This document shows positions 18,360 to 31,500 of a DNA stretch of 42,702 bases, piece after piece. Below the pieces are notes generated by a model, which was not told the DNA's origin, searched no databases, and saw only the letters and a list, made by a program, of their open reading frames with translations. Position 1 is the stretch's first letter. Each line of letters starts with the position of its first letter. A program made the position numbers and the translations under genes. The DNA comes from JBBQDZ01 sp038237515 (GTDB lineage Bacteria; Actinomycetota; Thermoleophilia; Gaiellales; Gaiellaceae), in NCBI GenBank assembly GCA_038237515.1, contig JBBRYP010000032.1, positions 1 to 42,702 of the forward strand, written 5' to 3'.

Positions 18360-19366
18360 ATGTCTGGGCCTCAGTCTCACAAGATCTCCGGCCGGGTCGT
18401 CGATGCGCTGAAAACGAGCGGCGTCGAGGGGTTCACCGTCGAAGCATGGAGTCTGTCCGAGCGCGGCACTGAGCGTGTCGCCGTGACGATCAGCGAGGTC
18501 GAGGGTCTGTTCGACATCGACCTCCCCGAGCAGCTCGCCGGCGACGAAGGCGCGGAACTCTTCTTCCGTGTCTTCGACGTTGAGGAGCGGCTCGTCGCCA
18601 GCACGGCAGGGCTCGCGCACTGGTACCCGGGCCGGGAAGGCCGGGTAGAGATTCCGGTCACCCCGGGGGAGGCCGGCGATGGCCGGTCGCGCGGCTCGGA
18701 CCGGGCGCGCGTCGTGCGTGGCGTCGTCCGCGACGCCGACGGGGCGCCGCTGGCGCGCCTCCTCGTGCGCGCATTTAACCGAACGCTCCGCTCCGAGCAC
18801 TTGCTGGGCGAGTCGCAGACGAGCGAAAGCGGCGCCTATGAGATCGCATACCGCTTCGAGGGCGCGGCCGGCAAGGGCCCGAACCTGGTCGTCAAGGCAG
18901 GCGAGGCGCGCAGGCCGGTTGCGGTTTCCCCGGTCGTCTTCGACGCGGGCAAGGCCGAGGTCGTCGATCTCTCGGTCGGCGCCGACAAGGGTGGCGCCCA
19001 GGGCCTTTCCGAGTTCGAGCGGCTGACGGCTCGGCTCGCCCCGGCGCTCGGCGACGCTCAGCTCGCCGACCTGGACGACGAGGAGCTGCGCTTCCTCGCC
19101 CAGGACGCAGGCGTCGGTCTCGGTTCCGTGCGCCTGCTTGCGAGCACGGACCATCTCGCCGCCGACGCGGACATCTCCGTCGCGGCCTGCTACGCGCTGC
19201 TGCGCGAAGGCCTCCCGGCCGAGCTGCCGGCGCTGCTCGCACAGACGCCGCAAGCGTGGAAGCGGGCGCTCGACGCAGCAGTCGCCGCGAACGTGGTCCC
19301 GCGTGGACAGCGCGACCAGGTCGACGCGGTCTGCGAGCGCCTGCAGTCGCTCGCCCTGGCACGCGC
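18360..19366 (+). CDS. Tc toxin subunit A-like gene, 5' part (before frameshift)
   Basis: ATG 18360, with GAGAGG about 14 nt upstream, opens the toxin gene. Residues about 10-105 and 118-215 look like two carboxypeptidase-regulatory/transthyretin-like beta domains. The second (RGVVRDADGAPLARLLVRAFNRTLRSEHLLGES...YEIAY) is typical of the N-terminal module of large 'neuraminidase-like' TcA relatives. From about residue 220 the helical VRP1-like region begins (LSEFERLTARLAPAL). The frame is coherent to about 19,355-19,372 (CERLQSLAL), after which the homologous reading continues in the next frame (ALEGDATAAGLHPVL). Unrepaired, this frame would run on as Arg-rich nonsense to 19994. One extra base (or two missing) explains it. 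Confidence 0.8.
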
Positions 19367-22300
19367 TCGAGGGCGACGCGACCGCGGCCGGCCTACACCC
19401 GGTGCTCGCGACCGCGCTCCCGGACGAGGAGAGCGAGCAGCGCTTCCTCGCGCTCTACGCCGCCTCCGACGGGTCGACCCAGGCGTTCTGGCGCAAGCTG
19501 CGCAAGGACGGGCAGCTCGGCCCGCACGTCGACGGGATCCAGTTCGCGCTCCAGGTGGGCGCGCTGACGCAGAGCCATGCGCCGCTTGTCGAGAAGCTCG
19601 CCGCCCTGCGCGCGAAGGGGAAGATCGAGTCCGTGCGCGACCTCGCGCGCTTCGACGAGCAGGACTGGCTGCGCATGCTGCAGGCGAAAAACGGCGCTGG
19701 TCCGATCGGCGCGCCCGACGCCGTCCCGGGGAAGACCGACGAGGAACGCGTCGCGAACTACGCCGCTGCGCTCGCGCACCTCGTCGAAGACGCCTTCCCG
19801 ACGGGTGCGATCGCCGCGCGCGTCGCCGCCGACAAGGCCGTTCCGGAGCGCGGCGACCTGGCGCGCTTCTTCGAGGGCAACCCCGGCTTCGAGCTCGGCC
19901 GCACGCCCGTCGACGGCTACCTCGCCCAGCACCCTGCCGCGACGAAAGGGCTCGAAGACGCGCCCGCCGCGGTGACGCGGCTCAAGAGCCTTGAGCGCCT
20001 GAGCAAGCTGACGCCGCGCTACGAACAGATGCGGCCACTGCTGCACGCCGGCCTCGACTCGGCGCTCGCGATCTCGCGCCTGGGCGGCAACCGCTTCGCC
20101 GAGCTGTACGGCGAGCAGATGGGGTCGCCGCTCGCGGCGCGGCGGGTCTACGACGCGGCCAGCGAGGTCGCCTCAACGGCGCTCATGCTCGTCTCGAAGT
20201 ACGCGGGTGTCTTCAACCAGCCGAACCCGAACGTGACACCGTTCCAGGAGGTCCAGGCGCCCGGCGTCCCCAACTGGGAGTCCCTCTTCGGCTCGATCGA
20301 GCTCTGCGACTGCGACCAGTGCCGCTCGGTGCTCAGTCCCGCGGCCTACTTCACGGACATCCTGCACTTCCTCGCGGAGCGGCCCGCGGTAGCCGCGGGC
20401 AAGTCCGCGAAGGATGTGCTTTTCGAGCGCCGCCCCGACCTGGGCGAGATCGAGCTCACCTGCGACAACACGAACACGCCGCTCCCGTATGTCGATCTCG
20501 TCGACGAGGTGCTCGAGAACGCGATCGCCGACCCGTCGTTCACCGTCGCCTCCGGGCTCGTCGCCGACCTGGACGCGGAGAGCGTCTCGCAGGCGCTGCA
20601 GACGGCCTTCGATGGCAGGGGCTTCCCGCTCAGCCGGCGCGCGTTCGTGATGGTGCTGCAGGCGGGGCAGCGCTGGCACGTCGTCGACACGGGGATCCGC
20701 TACGTCGTCGTGAAGAGCGGCGGCTCGCTCGCGGTGACGCCGGCGCCGCAGACCTCCGCCTCGGCGGACGAGCTGGGCGCCAACCCGGAGCACACGAACG
20801 CGGCCGCCTACGACGTGCTGCGCCAGGCGATCTTCCCGTGGACGCTCCCGTTCGACCTCTGGATCGCGACCGCACGTGCCTACCTGGAGCACCTCGGCGT
20901 CGCGCGCGCCGACCTCATGGAGACCTTCCAGACCAAGGTCGCGCCAGCACCGAGCGCGCTCGAGATCGCCACCGAGCAGCTGGCTCTGTCGACGCTCGAG
21001 CGGACGATCGTCGACGGCACCCACGCCGACTGGAACGCCGCGCCCTGGCACTTCTGGGGCTACAGCGCGGCCGGCACCTGGGTCAACGACCTGAAGAAGG
21101 TACGGACACTGCTCGACAAGGCGGGACTCTCCTATGCCGATCTGCTCGAGTTGCTGAAGCTGAAGGAGATCAACCCGGCCGGGACGCTCACGATCACCTC
21201 CTCCGATCCGAACGACCCGCTCACCTGCGACACCGAAAAGCTCCAGATCGCTGCGCTGACGCAGGCTGACCTCGGCCGGATCGTCCGCTTCGTCCGGCTC
21301 TGGCGCGCGCTCGGCTGGGAGGCGCGCGACCTCGACAAGGCGATCACCGCGCTTCGGCCAGCCTCGCTCGACGACGACTTCCTGCAGACGCTTGCCCACG
21401 TCGACGAGTTGCGGCGGAAGCTCAAGCTGCCGGTCACGCGCGCGCTCGGCTTCTACGCGCCGCTCGACACGGCGATCTACCCGGACATCGAGCTGCCGCT
21501 GCCGAAGTCGCTCTACGAGCAGCTCTTCCAGAACCCGGCCGTCATCAAGCTGCCGCAGGGCGCACCCGACCCCTTCGCGCTCAACCCGGCGCACACGGAG
21601 CTCGCAACGGTCAGCGACCTCGTCATCGCGCCCGCCGACAGCCAGGCGGTGAAGGATGCGAAGAAGGTCTTGCGCGCGGCGCTCTCGGCTGCGCTCGGCC
21701 TCTCCGGCGCCGACCTGGTCCTCCTCGTGGACGGCCCGCAGGCGATCGTGACCGCGGACCGCAAGCTGAGCCTCGAGAACGCCTCCCGGCTCGCCCGCTT
21801 CGCCGCCCTCAGCCGCGCGCTCAAGCTGAAGACCCAGGATCTCCTGACCGTCCAGGCGCTGACCGGCATCGACTCGTTCGGCGACGACACCCAGCCGACG
21901 ACGCCCGCGCAGACGAAGGCGACGCTCGACCTCGTCGAGAAGGTCGCGACCATCCGCTCGTCCGGCTTCTCGATCGAGCTGCTCGACTACCTGCTGCGCA
22001 ACGAGGTCGCCCCGACCTCGACGATCGCTCCGAGCGAGCAGGCGATCGGCTCGCTGCTCGCGGCGCTGCGCACCGGCCTGCAGAAGATCGAGGCGGACAC
22101 GACGTCCCAGCCGGATCCCGTCGGCCAGCAGCTCGGCAACCAGCTCGGGACGCTCGGCTGGGATCCGGGGCTCGTGCGCGAGGTGACGGATACCCTCGGC
22201 GGCGCCGCACTCTACAGCGCGCCGCTCGCCGCGCTCCCCGGCGGCGTCGTCTTCCCAACGACAATCGCGATCGCCTACGACGCGACGGCGCACACGCTCC

Positions 22301-25300
22301 AGCTCACCGTGCCGCTGACGCTCGCGCAGCGTGCGATGCTGCTCGGGCTCTCGGCGAACGCCGCCTACCAGGCCGCGGTGCAGGCGCTCTTCCAGGCGCC
22401 GCGCGACTTCGTCGTCCAGCAGATGAAGACGTTCGTCGACCCGACCTACACGGCGCCGCTCGCCGCGCTGCCGGCCGGGCTGCGCTTCCCGTCCGACCTC
22501 TCCGATCGCATCGCCTACGACAGCGACGCCGCGCAGCTGACGTTCGTCGGCACGATGAGCGCCCCCGCGCAGGGGGAGCTCCTCGGCCTCTCCGTGGACG
22601 CCGCCTACCAGGCGGCCGTGAACGCGCTCTTCAACGCGCCAGCCGCGTACGTGCCACCGGCCGGCAACGCGTTCCTCGCCGCCGCAGACGCCGCGTCGCT
22701 CTTCGACGCCGACCGCACCGCGCAGTCGCGCTACGAGGAGGTGCTCGCGAAGCTCGACGCCTACCTTCGCCAGAGCGAGAGCGAGGCGCTCGTGAAGCAG
22801 ACGCTCTCCAGCGCGCTGAAGCTCGACGTCGCGCTCGTCGACCAGCTTGTCACGCAGTGGGCCGACGTTACGCCGCAGCCGGCGCACCGGGCGATCCAGG
22901 AGTTCCTCGACGCGGGCTTCGTGGAGTCGAGCGACAAGCCGACGGCAGCAAGCTACCCGGCGCTGTTCACGGCCTACCGGCGCCTCGACAAGGTCGCGCG
23001 CATCCTCATCCTCCTCGACGCGACGAGCGACGAGCTCGCCTGGCTGCTCGCCCATGCCGGCGCGATCGGCTGGCTCGACTTCGCGACGCTGCCGGTCGCG
23101 GGCGGCGACCCGCCCGCCGCGTTCGCCGCATGGGAGCGGCTCGTCACGCTCTTCGCCTGGCGCGAGGACCTCCCGGAGACGACACCGGGCGCGCTCGACC
23201 AGCTCGGCGAGGCGCTCCTCTTCGACCCCGCGACGGGCGTGCCGAACACGGAGAAGCAGGCGCTCGTCGAGGGCTGGGCTGCGCTCACGAGCTGGCCGGT
23301 CGAGGAGCTCGAGACGCTGCTGGGCCAGCGCGGCGACGCGACGAAGACGGGCCTGCTCGGCTTCCGCTTCCCGCTCAACCACGGCGACCCAAACGACTAC
23401 GCCGACGAGCGCACGTTCCTGCGTCTGCGCGACGGGTTCGCGATGATGAAGCGCACGGGCGCGTCCGCCCAGCAAGCCGTCGCCTGGGCGAAGCCCGACC
23501 TGAGCGCCGACGACGCGCGCAACGTCACGCAGGCCGCGAAGTCGAAGTACGAGACGAGCGACTGGCTGCAGGTCGCGAAGCCGCTGCGCGACGTGCTGCG
23601 CTCGAAGCAGCGCTCTGCGCTCGTCGACTACCTGGTCGCCCATCCCGACCCGGGCAAGGCGCAGACCTGGACGGACGCCGACGGGCTCTACGAGTACTAC
23701 CTCATCGACGTCCAGATGACCCCGTGCATGCTGACCTCGCGGATCAAGCAGGGGATCAGCTCCACCCAGCTCTTCACGCAGCGCTGCCTGATGAACCTCG
23801 AGTCCGAGGTACAGGCGAACGTCGCCGTCGACGACAAGTGGGACCAGTGGGACTGGATGTCCAGCTACAGCGTTTGGGCCGGAGCCCGTGAAATCTTCTT
23901 GTGGCCGGAGAACTGGCTCGAGCCCGAACTGCGCGACACGGATGAGAAGTCGCCGTTCTTCGTCGAGTTCGAGAACGCGCTGCTGCAGAACGAGGTCACG
24001 GCCGACACCGCCGAGGAAGCGCTCCGCACCTATCTCGCGCGGCTCGACCAGGTCTCCCAGCTCGAGGTCGTCGGCGTCTACCACGAGGTCGAGCAGAACT
24101 CGCGCGGCCAGGCGCTCGTCGACAACGTCCACGTCGTCGCGCGTACGCGCGCCACGCCCGCGAGCTACTTCTACCGCCGGCGCGAGAACGGCGTCCGCTG
24201 GACGCCGTGGGAGTCGATCGACGTCGACATCCAGGCGCCCTACGTGCTGCTAGTCGTCTGGAACCGGCGCCTGCGCCTCTTCTGGCCGCTCTTCAGCGAG
24301 AAGCAGGCCAAGCAGACGCTGACGGTGCCGGGCGCCGGCGGGAGCGTCCCAGAGCCGCCGCACCACTGGGAGATCCAGCTCGCCTGGAGCGAGTACGCGC
24401 ACGGAAAGTGGCAGCACAAGAAAATCGCGACGCCGAAGGAGAGCACGAGCGAGCTTTTCGACCAGACGCAGATCTACCTGCGCCCGTTCTTCGAGGACGT
24501 CGACCTGCACGTAGGCCTCTACCTCGTCGTAATGATGAACGGGAACGTCGCCGAGACGTGGAACCTATGCGACTTCGTCTTCTCGGGCTCGCACCCAGGG
24601 AAGGTCGACCTGCGCAGCGGCTGGGGCGGCTTCCTCGACACGGTGCCCGCGGGTACCGGGCCCTCGAACATGGCCTGCGTCGAGACGATCCCGGCCGGGC
24701 AGCCCTGGAGCCCGCCCGGCGGCGGGAACGAGCTCGACCTGCTGGTGGGAACCGGGACGCCCACAGAGGTGAAGACGCTCGGCCAGACGCCGGTCGGCGT
24801 GTTCAGCGTGAAGGCGCAGACGTTCCCGCAGCCGACGACGAGCGAGCCGCTCTTCTACGCCGACAAGCTGCGCAGCTACTTCGTCACGCCCGCTCGGGTC
24901 AGCTGGTGGACAGGCTGGGGCTCGGATGGGTTCGACCCCGGGCTCGTCGACAACATCCCCTGGTCGGACTACTACCAGGAGGGCCCGTTCACCCCCGACC
25001 CGCTCGGGCCTGTCGAGGCAAGCGCAGACGGTGGCGACCCGCTGCCCTACGAGCTTTCGGCTCCCATCCTCGTCGCCTCGAGCGGCGAGGCGGTCGCAGA
25101 CCCCGCGCGCCTGGTCGGCTTCGCGGGCGCCGGCATCGAGGCGGAGACCGGCGACGTCCTCAGCGCCGTCACCGGCGTCGCGACGACGCAGCTCCTCGAG
25201 GCGCGCGTCACGAACGGGAACGGGCGCGGCGGCTTCGCGAACCTCGCCGGCGCAGCACGGCCGATGGCGATGGGCACGGGAGCCGGCGCCACGCTGCTGA

Positions 25301-28300
25301 GCGAGCCGCTGCAGATCCTGAGCGCGCAAGGCGCGGGCGGGCATGCGCTCGCCTACGCGAAGTCGGCGGGGCGCGCGTACGCCGTCACCGGAATCGGCGG
25401 CGCGCGCGGGATCGGCGGCTACTGGCAGAGGGGGACAGGCTTCCTCTTCCAGCCCTTCTACCACCCGTTCGTGAACGCCTTCGTGCGCGAGCTCAACCTG
25501 AACCGCGTCGACGGGCTGCTCCAGCGTCCCGTCCAGATCACTCCCTACCTCTACGCCGGCACGGGGCAGACGACCGCGTTCGACTTCCAGTCCGCCTACG
25601 CCCCCACGGTCTCCGTCGCGAAGCCGTATCCGACGGAGGCGCTCGACTGGAGCTACGGCGGCGCGTACTCCGTCTACAACTGGGAGCTCTTCTTCCACGC
25701 CCCGCTCCTGATTGCCGAGCGCCTGCGCGACAACCAGCGCTTCAACGACGCGCAGAAGTGGTTCCACTACATCTTCGACCCGACCGACACGTCGTCGGAC
25801 CCGGCGCCGCGGAAGTTCTGGCGCACAGGCCTCTTCTACGACACGACCCAGTCGACCTACGACGCGCAGCAGATCCAACAGCTGCTCGACCTGCTCGCCG
25901 CCGGCTCGAGCGACCCCGACCTCGCGGCGCAAGTCGCCGCGTGGCGCGACGACCCGTTCGACCCGCACGCCATCGCGGCGATCCGCACGACCGCCTACCA
26001 GAAGTCGGTCGTCAAGAAGTACGTCGAGCTGCTGATCGCCTGGGGGGACCAGCTCTTCCGCCAGGACACGATTGAGACGATCAACCAGGCGACCCAGCTC
26101 TACGTGCTTGCGTGGCAGATCCTCGGCCGTAAGCCCGAGCAGATCCCGCCGCGCGCGCTGCCGCCCGCGTACACCTACAACGCGCTCGAGCCGAAGCTCG
26201 ACGACTTCTCCGACGCGCTCGTGGAAGCCGAGGCGCTCGTCCCGCCCGGCAACGGCGGCCTACCGCAGCAGGGGCCGCCGGTCGGGCTCACGCTCTACTT
26301 CGGCGTCCCGCAGAACGCCGAGCTGCTCGGCCTCTGGGGGACGATCGCTGATCGCCTCACGAAGATTAGGACGTGCCGCAACATCGAGGGCGTCGTCCAG
26401 CAGCTCCCGCTCTTCGAGCCGCCCGTCGACCCGAGCATGCTCGTACGCGCCGCCGCGGCCGGCGTCGACCTCTCGAGCGCGCTCGCCGACGTCAACGCCG
26501 CGCTGCCGCCGTATCGATTCGACACGCTCGCCCAGAAGGCCGCCGAGCTGTGCAGCGAGACGAAGGCGCTCGGCGCCGCGCTCCTGAGCGCGCTCGAGCG
26601 GCGCGACGCCGAGGCGCTCGCGCTGCTGCGCTCGTCGAACGAGATCTCCGTCCTCAAGGCGGTGCACGATGTGAGGCAGCACCAGCTGGATGAGGCGCAG
26701 CAGACCTACGACACGATCGTCGCCCGCCAGGCCGTGATCGACACGCGCGTCCAGTACTACACCGGGCTGATCGGGGGCGGCCGCTCCGACCCGGAGAACC
26801 AGCAGCTCTCCGACCTCAACACGAGCAAGGGCTTCGAGATCGGTGCCGCAGTCGGCCAGGCCACCGCAGGCGTCGTGCACCTCCTGCCAGACGGCAAGGT
26901 CGGCTCGCCGTTCTCCATGGGCTTCACCTTCGGCGGCACTAACGTCGGGACCTCGATCAACACTTTCGCCAGTGCCGCCGCGTCGACTGCGTCGGCCTTC
27001 TCGACCGACGCGCAGAAGTGCGCCGCGAACGCGACCTACGACCGTCGGGCCGCCGAGTGGCAGGTCCAGCTCGACCTCGCAAATGCCGAAGCGACGGAGG
27101 CCGCGAAGCAACTGATCGTGGCGCAGACTCGCTTCGATATCGCCTCGAAGGAGCTCGACAACCAGGATCTCCAGATCGGAAACGCGCAGGCCGTCGACGA
27201 CCTCATGCGCAGCAAGTACACGAACCAGCAGCTCTACGACTGGATGGTCGGCCAGATCTCGGCGGTCTACTTCCAGAGCTACCAGCTCGCCTACGACGTC
27301 GCGAAGCGGGCTGAGCGCTCGTTCCGGCACGAGCTCGGGCTACGCGAATCGAGCTACATCCTCTTCGGCTACTGGGACAGCCTCAAGAAGGGCCTGCTCG
27401 CCGCCGAGCGGCTGCAGTACGACCTTAAGCGCATGGAGGCCGCTTACCTCGACCAGGACCGCCGGGAGTTCGAGCTGACGAAGACGATCCCGCTCTCCCA
27501 ACTCGACCCGCACGCCCTGATCGAACTGCGCCAGAACGGCCAGTGCTTCGTGACGCTTCCGGAGTGGCTCTTCGACCTCGACTACCCGGGCCATTACATG
27601 CGCCGCCTGAAAACCGTGAGCCTAACCGTCCCGTGCGTTGCCGGCCCCTATACCGGCCTCCACTGCACGCTCAGCTACCTCGGCGGCACGGTGCGCATGG
27701 ACGCCTCGACCGACGGGGGCTACGTCCGCACCGGCTCCGACGATCCGCGCTTCGCGGACAGCAAAGGCCCGGTGCAGCAGGTCGCGACGAGTCACGGCCA
27801 GGGCGACAGCGGCCTCTTCGAGCTCAACTTACGCGACCCCCGCTACCTGCCCTGCGAAGGTCAGGGCCTCGTCGAGAGCCAGTGGCGGATCGAGCTCGAC
27901 CCAACCGCGAATCGCTTCGACCTCGACACGATCAGCGACGTCCTCGTGCATGTCGGGTTCACCGCCCGTCAGGGCGGCGACGCCCTGAAGACGGGCGCGC
28001 AAGGGGCACTGCCGCAGGAGGGCGCGATGGTTTTCAGCGCCCGTCGCGACTTCGCCGATGCCTGGCAGCGCTTCCTCAATCCGGCCGCGGACGCGCAGAC
28101 CCAAACGCTCGCGCTCGACCTCTCCGGCAGGCGCTTCCCCTACCAGCCCGGCGCCGGCGCGCTCGCTATCGCCAAGATCGACCTCTACCTCAAGCTGGCA
28201 AGCGTTCCAAACGCCGCGCCCAACCTGCCGGTCTCGCTCTACGCGAACGGCACCGGGACCCCGCCCGAGCTGCTCGGCGGGACGCCGCTTGCGAGCTCGC

Positions 28301-28503
28301 CGCTCCTCGGCGGCATGTACTACGCGAGCGCTGACCTCTCCGGTGGGCCGCAGGCGACCGGCGACTGGCTCGTAAGCGTCGCGGGTGCCGACATCCCGAA
28401 CTTCCTCGCGAACAAGGTCAAGGTCGCGAACGTCACCTACAAGCACCTCAAACCGGAGGAGCTCGAGGACCTCTACGTCGTCTGTACCTTCCAGCCCGCC
28501 TAA
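19367..28503 (+). CDS. Tc toxin subunit A-like protein (TcA/TcdA-TccB type), main part
   Basis: With the frameshift repaired the whole protein is about 3380 residues, larger than classical TcA (about 2500). Order (repaired numbering): VRP1-like helical region with Cys649-x-Cys651-x2-Cys654 followed by SVLSPAAYFTDIL; two internal repeats; neuraminidase-like part near 1880-1990 (ASYFYRRRENGVRWTPWESI, YVLLVVWNRRLRLFWP); the TcA pore and coiled-coil region about 2740-2980 (TNQQLYDWMVGQISAVYFQSYQLAY); C-terminal TcB-binding domain about 3080-3380 (LRDPRYLPCEGQG, RFDLDTISDVLVHVGFTARQGG). Known TcA subunits form pentameric bell-shaped channels that bind host cells and inject the TcC toxin. The stop lies 5 nt before the TcB-TcC fusion, so the two are one operon. 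No signal peptide. Confidence 0.88.
22213..22653 (+). repeat. Two degenerate copies of a ~68-residue module inside TcA
   Basis: Copies at 22213-22413 and 22447-22653 share APLAALPxG, a FP strand, IAYD, a xQLT strand, LLGLSxxAAYQAAVxALFxAP. This 'LP..v.FP..l...YD' module recurs in large TcA relatives and here is present twice in tandem. Confidence 0.7.
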
Positions 28504-28508
28504 CGCCG

Positions 28509-31500
28509 ATGCTGGACGAGCTCCAACCGGACCGCCGCCCGCAGGTGCAAGGCGAGCAGCCGCCCGAGGTGCGGGCGGGAACGCCCGCGACCGGTCTCAC
28601 CGGCAGCCTGTTTCGGACGGACGTCGCCCGTCCGTCAGCGCTCGCGACGCCGGCGGCGCTGCCCAAGGGCGGCGGTGCGATTCGCGGCATCGACGAGAAG
28701 CTCGGCGTCCAGCAGGCGACCGGCGCGGCCGGGCTGACCGTCTCGCTCGGGCTCTCGCCCGGCCGCGGCGGCTTCGGCCCGGGGCTCACACTCGGCTACG
28801 ACTCCGGCGCGGGGAACGGCTCGTGCGGCGTCGGCTGGACGTGCAGCCCCGGGTCGATCCGGCGCGGCACCGACAGGGGCGTCCCGCGCTACCGCGACGA
28901 GTCCGACACGGACGTCTTCCAGCTGAGCGGCTTCGAGGACCTGGTGCCGGCGCTCGTCGACGACGGCGCCGGTGGCTTGACGCGCGACCTGCTCGAGGTC
29001 GCTGAGGGCGGCGCGACCTACCTCGTTGAGCGCTACCGGCCGCGCATCGAAGGCGCGTTCGCGCGCATCGAGCGCTGGCGCGAACGCGCGACCGGCGAGA
29101 CGCACTGGCGCACGCACTCGCGCACGAACTCGACCAGCCTCTTCGGGCGGACGGCGGGGGCGCGCGTCGCCGATCATGCGGATGCGACGCGCGTCTTCGA
29201 GTGGCTGCTCGAGGAGGAGCGCGACGACCGCGGAAACGTCGTCGCGTACGAGTACAAGGCCGAGGACGCGGCAGGCGTCGACGCGGGCGCGGCGCAGGAG
29301 CGCAATCGCGCCGGCAACCCCTACGCTCAGCGCTACCTCAAGCGCATCCAGTACGGGAACGAGGTCGCGGGCGTCGCGGGCAACTGGCTCTTCGAGGCGG
29401 TGCTCGACTACGGCGAGCATGACGCCGCCGCGCCGACACCCGCGGAGGTCAACCCGTGGCCGCTGCGCCAGGAGCCGTTCTCGAGCTACCGGCCGGGCTT
29501 CGAGCTCCGCACCCAGCGGCTCTGCCGGCGCATCCTCATGTTCCACCGCTTCGCCGAGCTCGGCGCGGGCGCGACGCTCGTGCGAGCGACCGAGCTCGGC
29601 TACGACGAGCGGCCGACGCTGACCCGCCTGACGAGCGTGACGCAGCGCGGGTACATCCGCGGCGCGGGCGGCTACAGCTCGAAGGCGCTGCCGCCGCTTG
29701 AGCTTGAGTACGAGGACGTTGCCCTCGACGAGAGCCTCAAGACGCTCGACCCGGCCTCGCTTGAGAACCTGCCCGCAGGCCTCGACGGCTCGAGCTACCG
29801 CTTCCTCGACCTCGACGGGGAAGGCCTCGCCGGGTTCTTCAGCGAGGAGGGCGGCGGCTGGTTCTACAAGCGCAACCTCGGCGGCGGGACGTTCGGGCCG
29901 GCCGAGACCGTGCCGTCGCTCCCCTCGACGGCCGCGACGACCGAGCAGGCGCGGCCGGGCGCGCTGCGCCCGCAGCTCTTCGACGTAAACGGCGACGGGC
30001 AGCTCGAGCTCGTCTCGCTCGCCGATCCGGCCGGCTTCTTCGCCCGCGAGGCTGACGCAAGCTTTGCGCCCTTCGCCGCCTTCGCCTCGCTGCCCAAGCT
30101 CGACTTCGCCGACCCGCAGCTGCGCCTACTCGACCTGGACGGGGACGGCCTCGTCGACCTCCTCCTCTCGCAGGACGACGCCTTCCTCGTCCACGAGGGG
30201 CTCGGCGGGGAGGGGTTCGCGGAGGCGCAGGTCGCGCCGAAGGAGCGCGACGAGGAGCGCGGGCCGGCGCTCCTCTTCGCGGATCCGACCGAGTCGATCT
30301 TCGCGGCCGACATGAGCGGCGACGGCCTGCCCGACCTCGTCCGCGTACGCTGCGCCGAGGTCGCCTACTGGCCCTGCCTCGGCCACGGCCGCTTCGGCGC
30401 GAAGGTGACCATGGGCGCGGCGCCGCTCCTCGACCACCCGGAGGCATTCGACCCGCGCCGCCTGCGGCTCGCCGACATCGACGGCACCGGGCCGTCCGAC
30501 CTGGTCTACGTGCGCGCCGACGGGACCACGCTGATCGTGCTCAACCAGGCGGGCAACACATGGGCCCCTGCGCAGACCGTGAGCGCGCTGCCTCGCACCG
30601 ACGACGTCGCCGCGCTCGACGTCGTCGACCTCTTCGGCCAGGGGACAGCCTGCCTCGTCTGGTCGTCGCCGCTCCCCGGGGAGCAGGGCACGCAGCTCCG
30701 CTACGTCGACCTCATGGGCGGCCGCAAGCCGCACCTCCTGCGCCGTATGCGCAACAACCTGGGGCGCGAGACGACGCTCACCTACGCGCCGTCGACAACC
30801 TTCTACCTCGCCGACAAGGCGGCCGGGACGCCGTGGGTTTCGCGCCTCCCCTTCCCTGTCCATGTCGTCGAGCGCGTTGAGACGGTCGACCACGTCACCG
30901 GCGCGCGCACGGTCTCGAGCTATCAGTACCGGCATGGCTTCTTCGACCCGGTGGAGCGGGAGTGGCGCGGCTTCGGCTGCACGATCAAGACCGACACTGA
31001 GCAGTTCGAGGACTACGCGCTGAGCGGGGCGAGCAACGTCGTCGAGCGCGACCTCTACCAGCCGCCGGTCGTCACGAAGAGCTGGTTCCACACCGGCGCC
31101 CTGCCCGACCAGCCTGGGTCGCCGGACCTCTACGCCCACGAGTTCTACTCGAACGCGACGCTCCCCGAAACGGAGCTCTCGCCGGCAGGGATCGACGCCG
31201 CCTGCGACACGCAGGAGTGGCGCGAGGCGCTGCGCGCGCTCAAGGGCGCTTCGATCCGCCACGAAATCTACGCCCAGGACGGCACGCCGCTCGCGGGCGA
31301 GCCCTACGGCGTCTCGGCGCAGAGCTACAACGTGCGCCGCCTCCAACCGCGTGGCCCGAACCGGCACGCCGTCTTTCTCGTCGTCGGCGCGGAGTCGCTG
31401 GGCTACGGCTACGAGCGCGAGCCGAGCGACCCGCGGGTGCTCCACAGCTTCCTGCTCGACTCGAACGAGCTCGGCCAGCCCACGCGCACCGCGAGCGTCG

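Noticed and set aside
18150..19253. A 367-residue minus-strand frame upstream of and opposite the TcA start.
   Set aside because: Antisense to the beta domains of TcA, which have clear sense-strand homology features.
20173..24132. A 1319-residue minus-strand open frame opposite the TcA gene.
   Set aside because: It mirrors the third-position GC bias of the toxin gene; composition (Arg/Glu/Val-rich, repeated RR/ER) is that of an antisense shadow.
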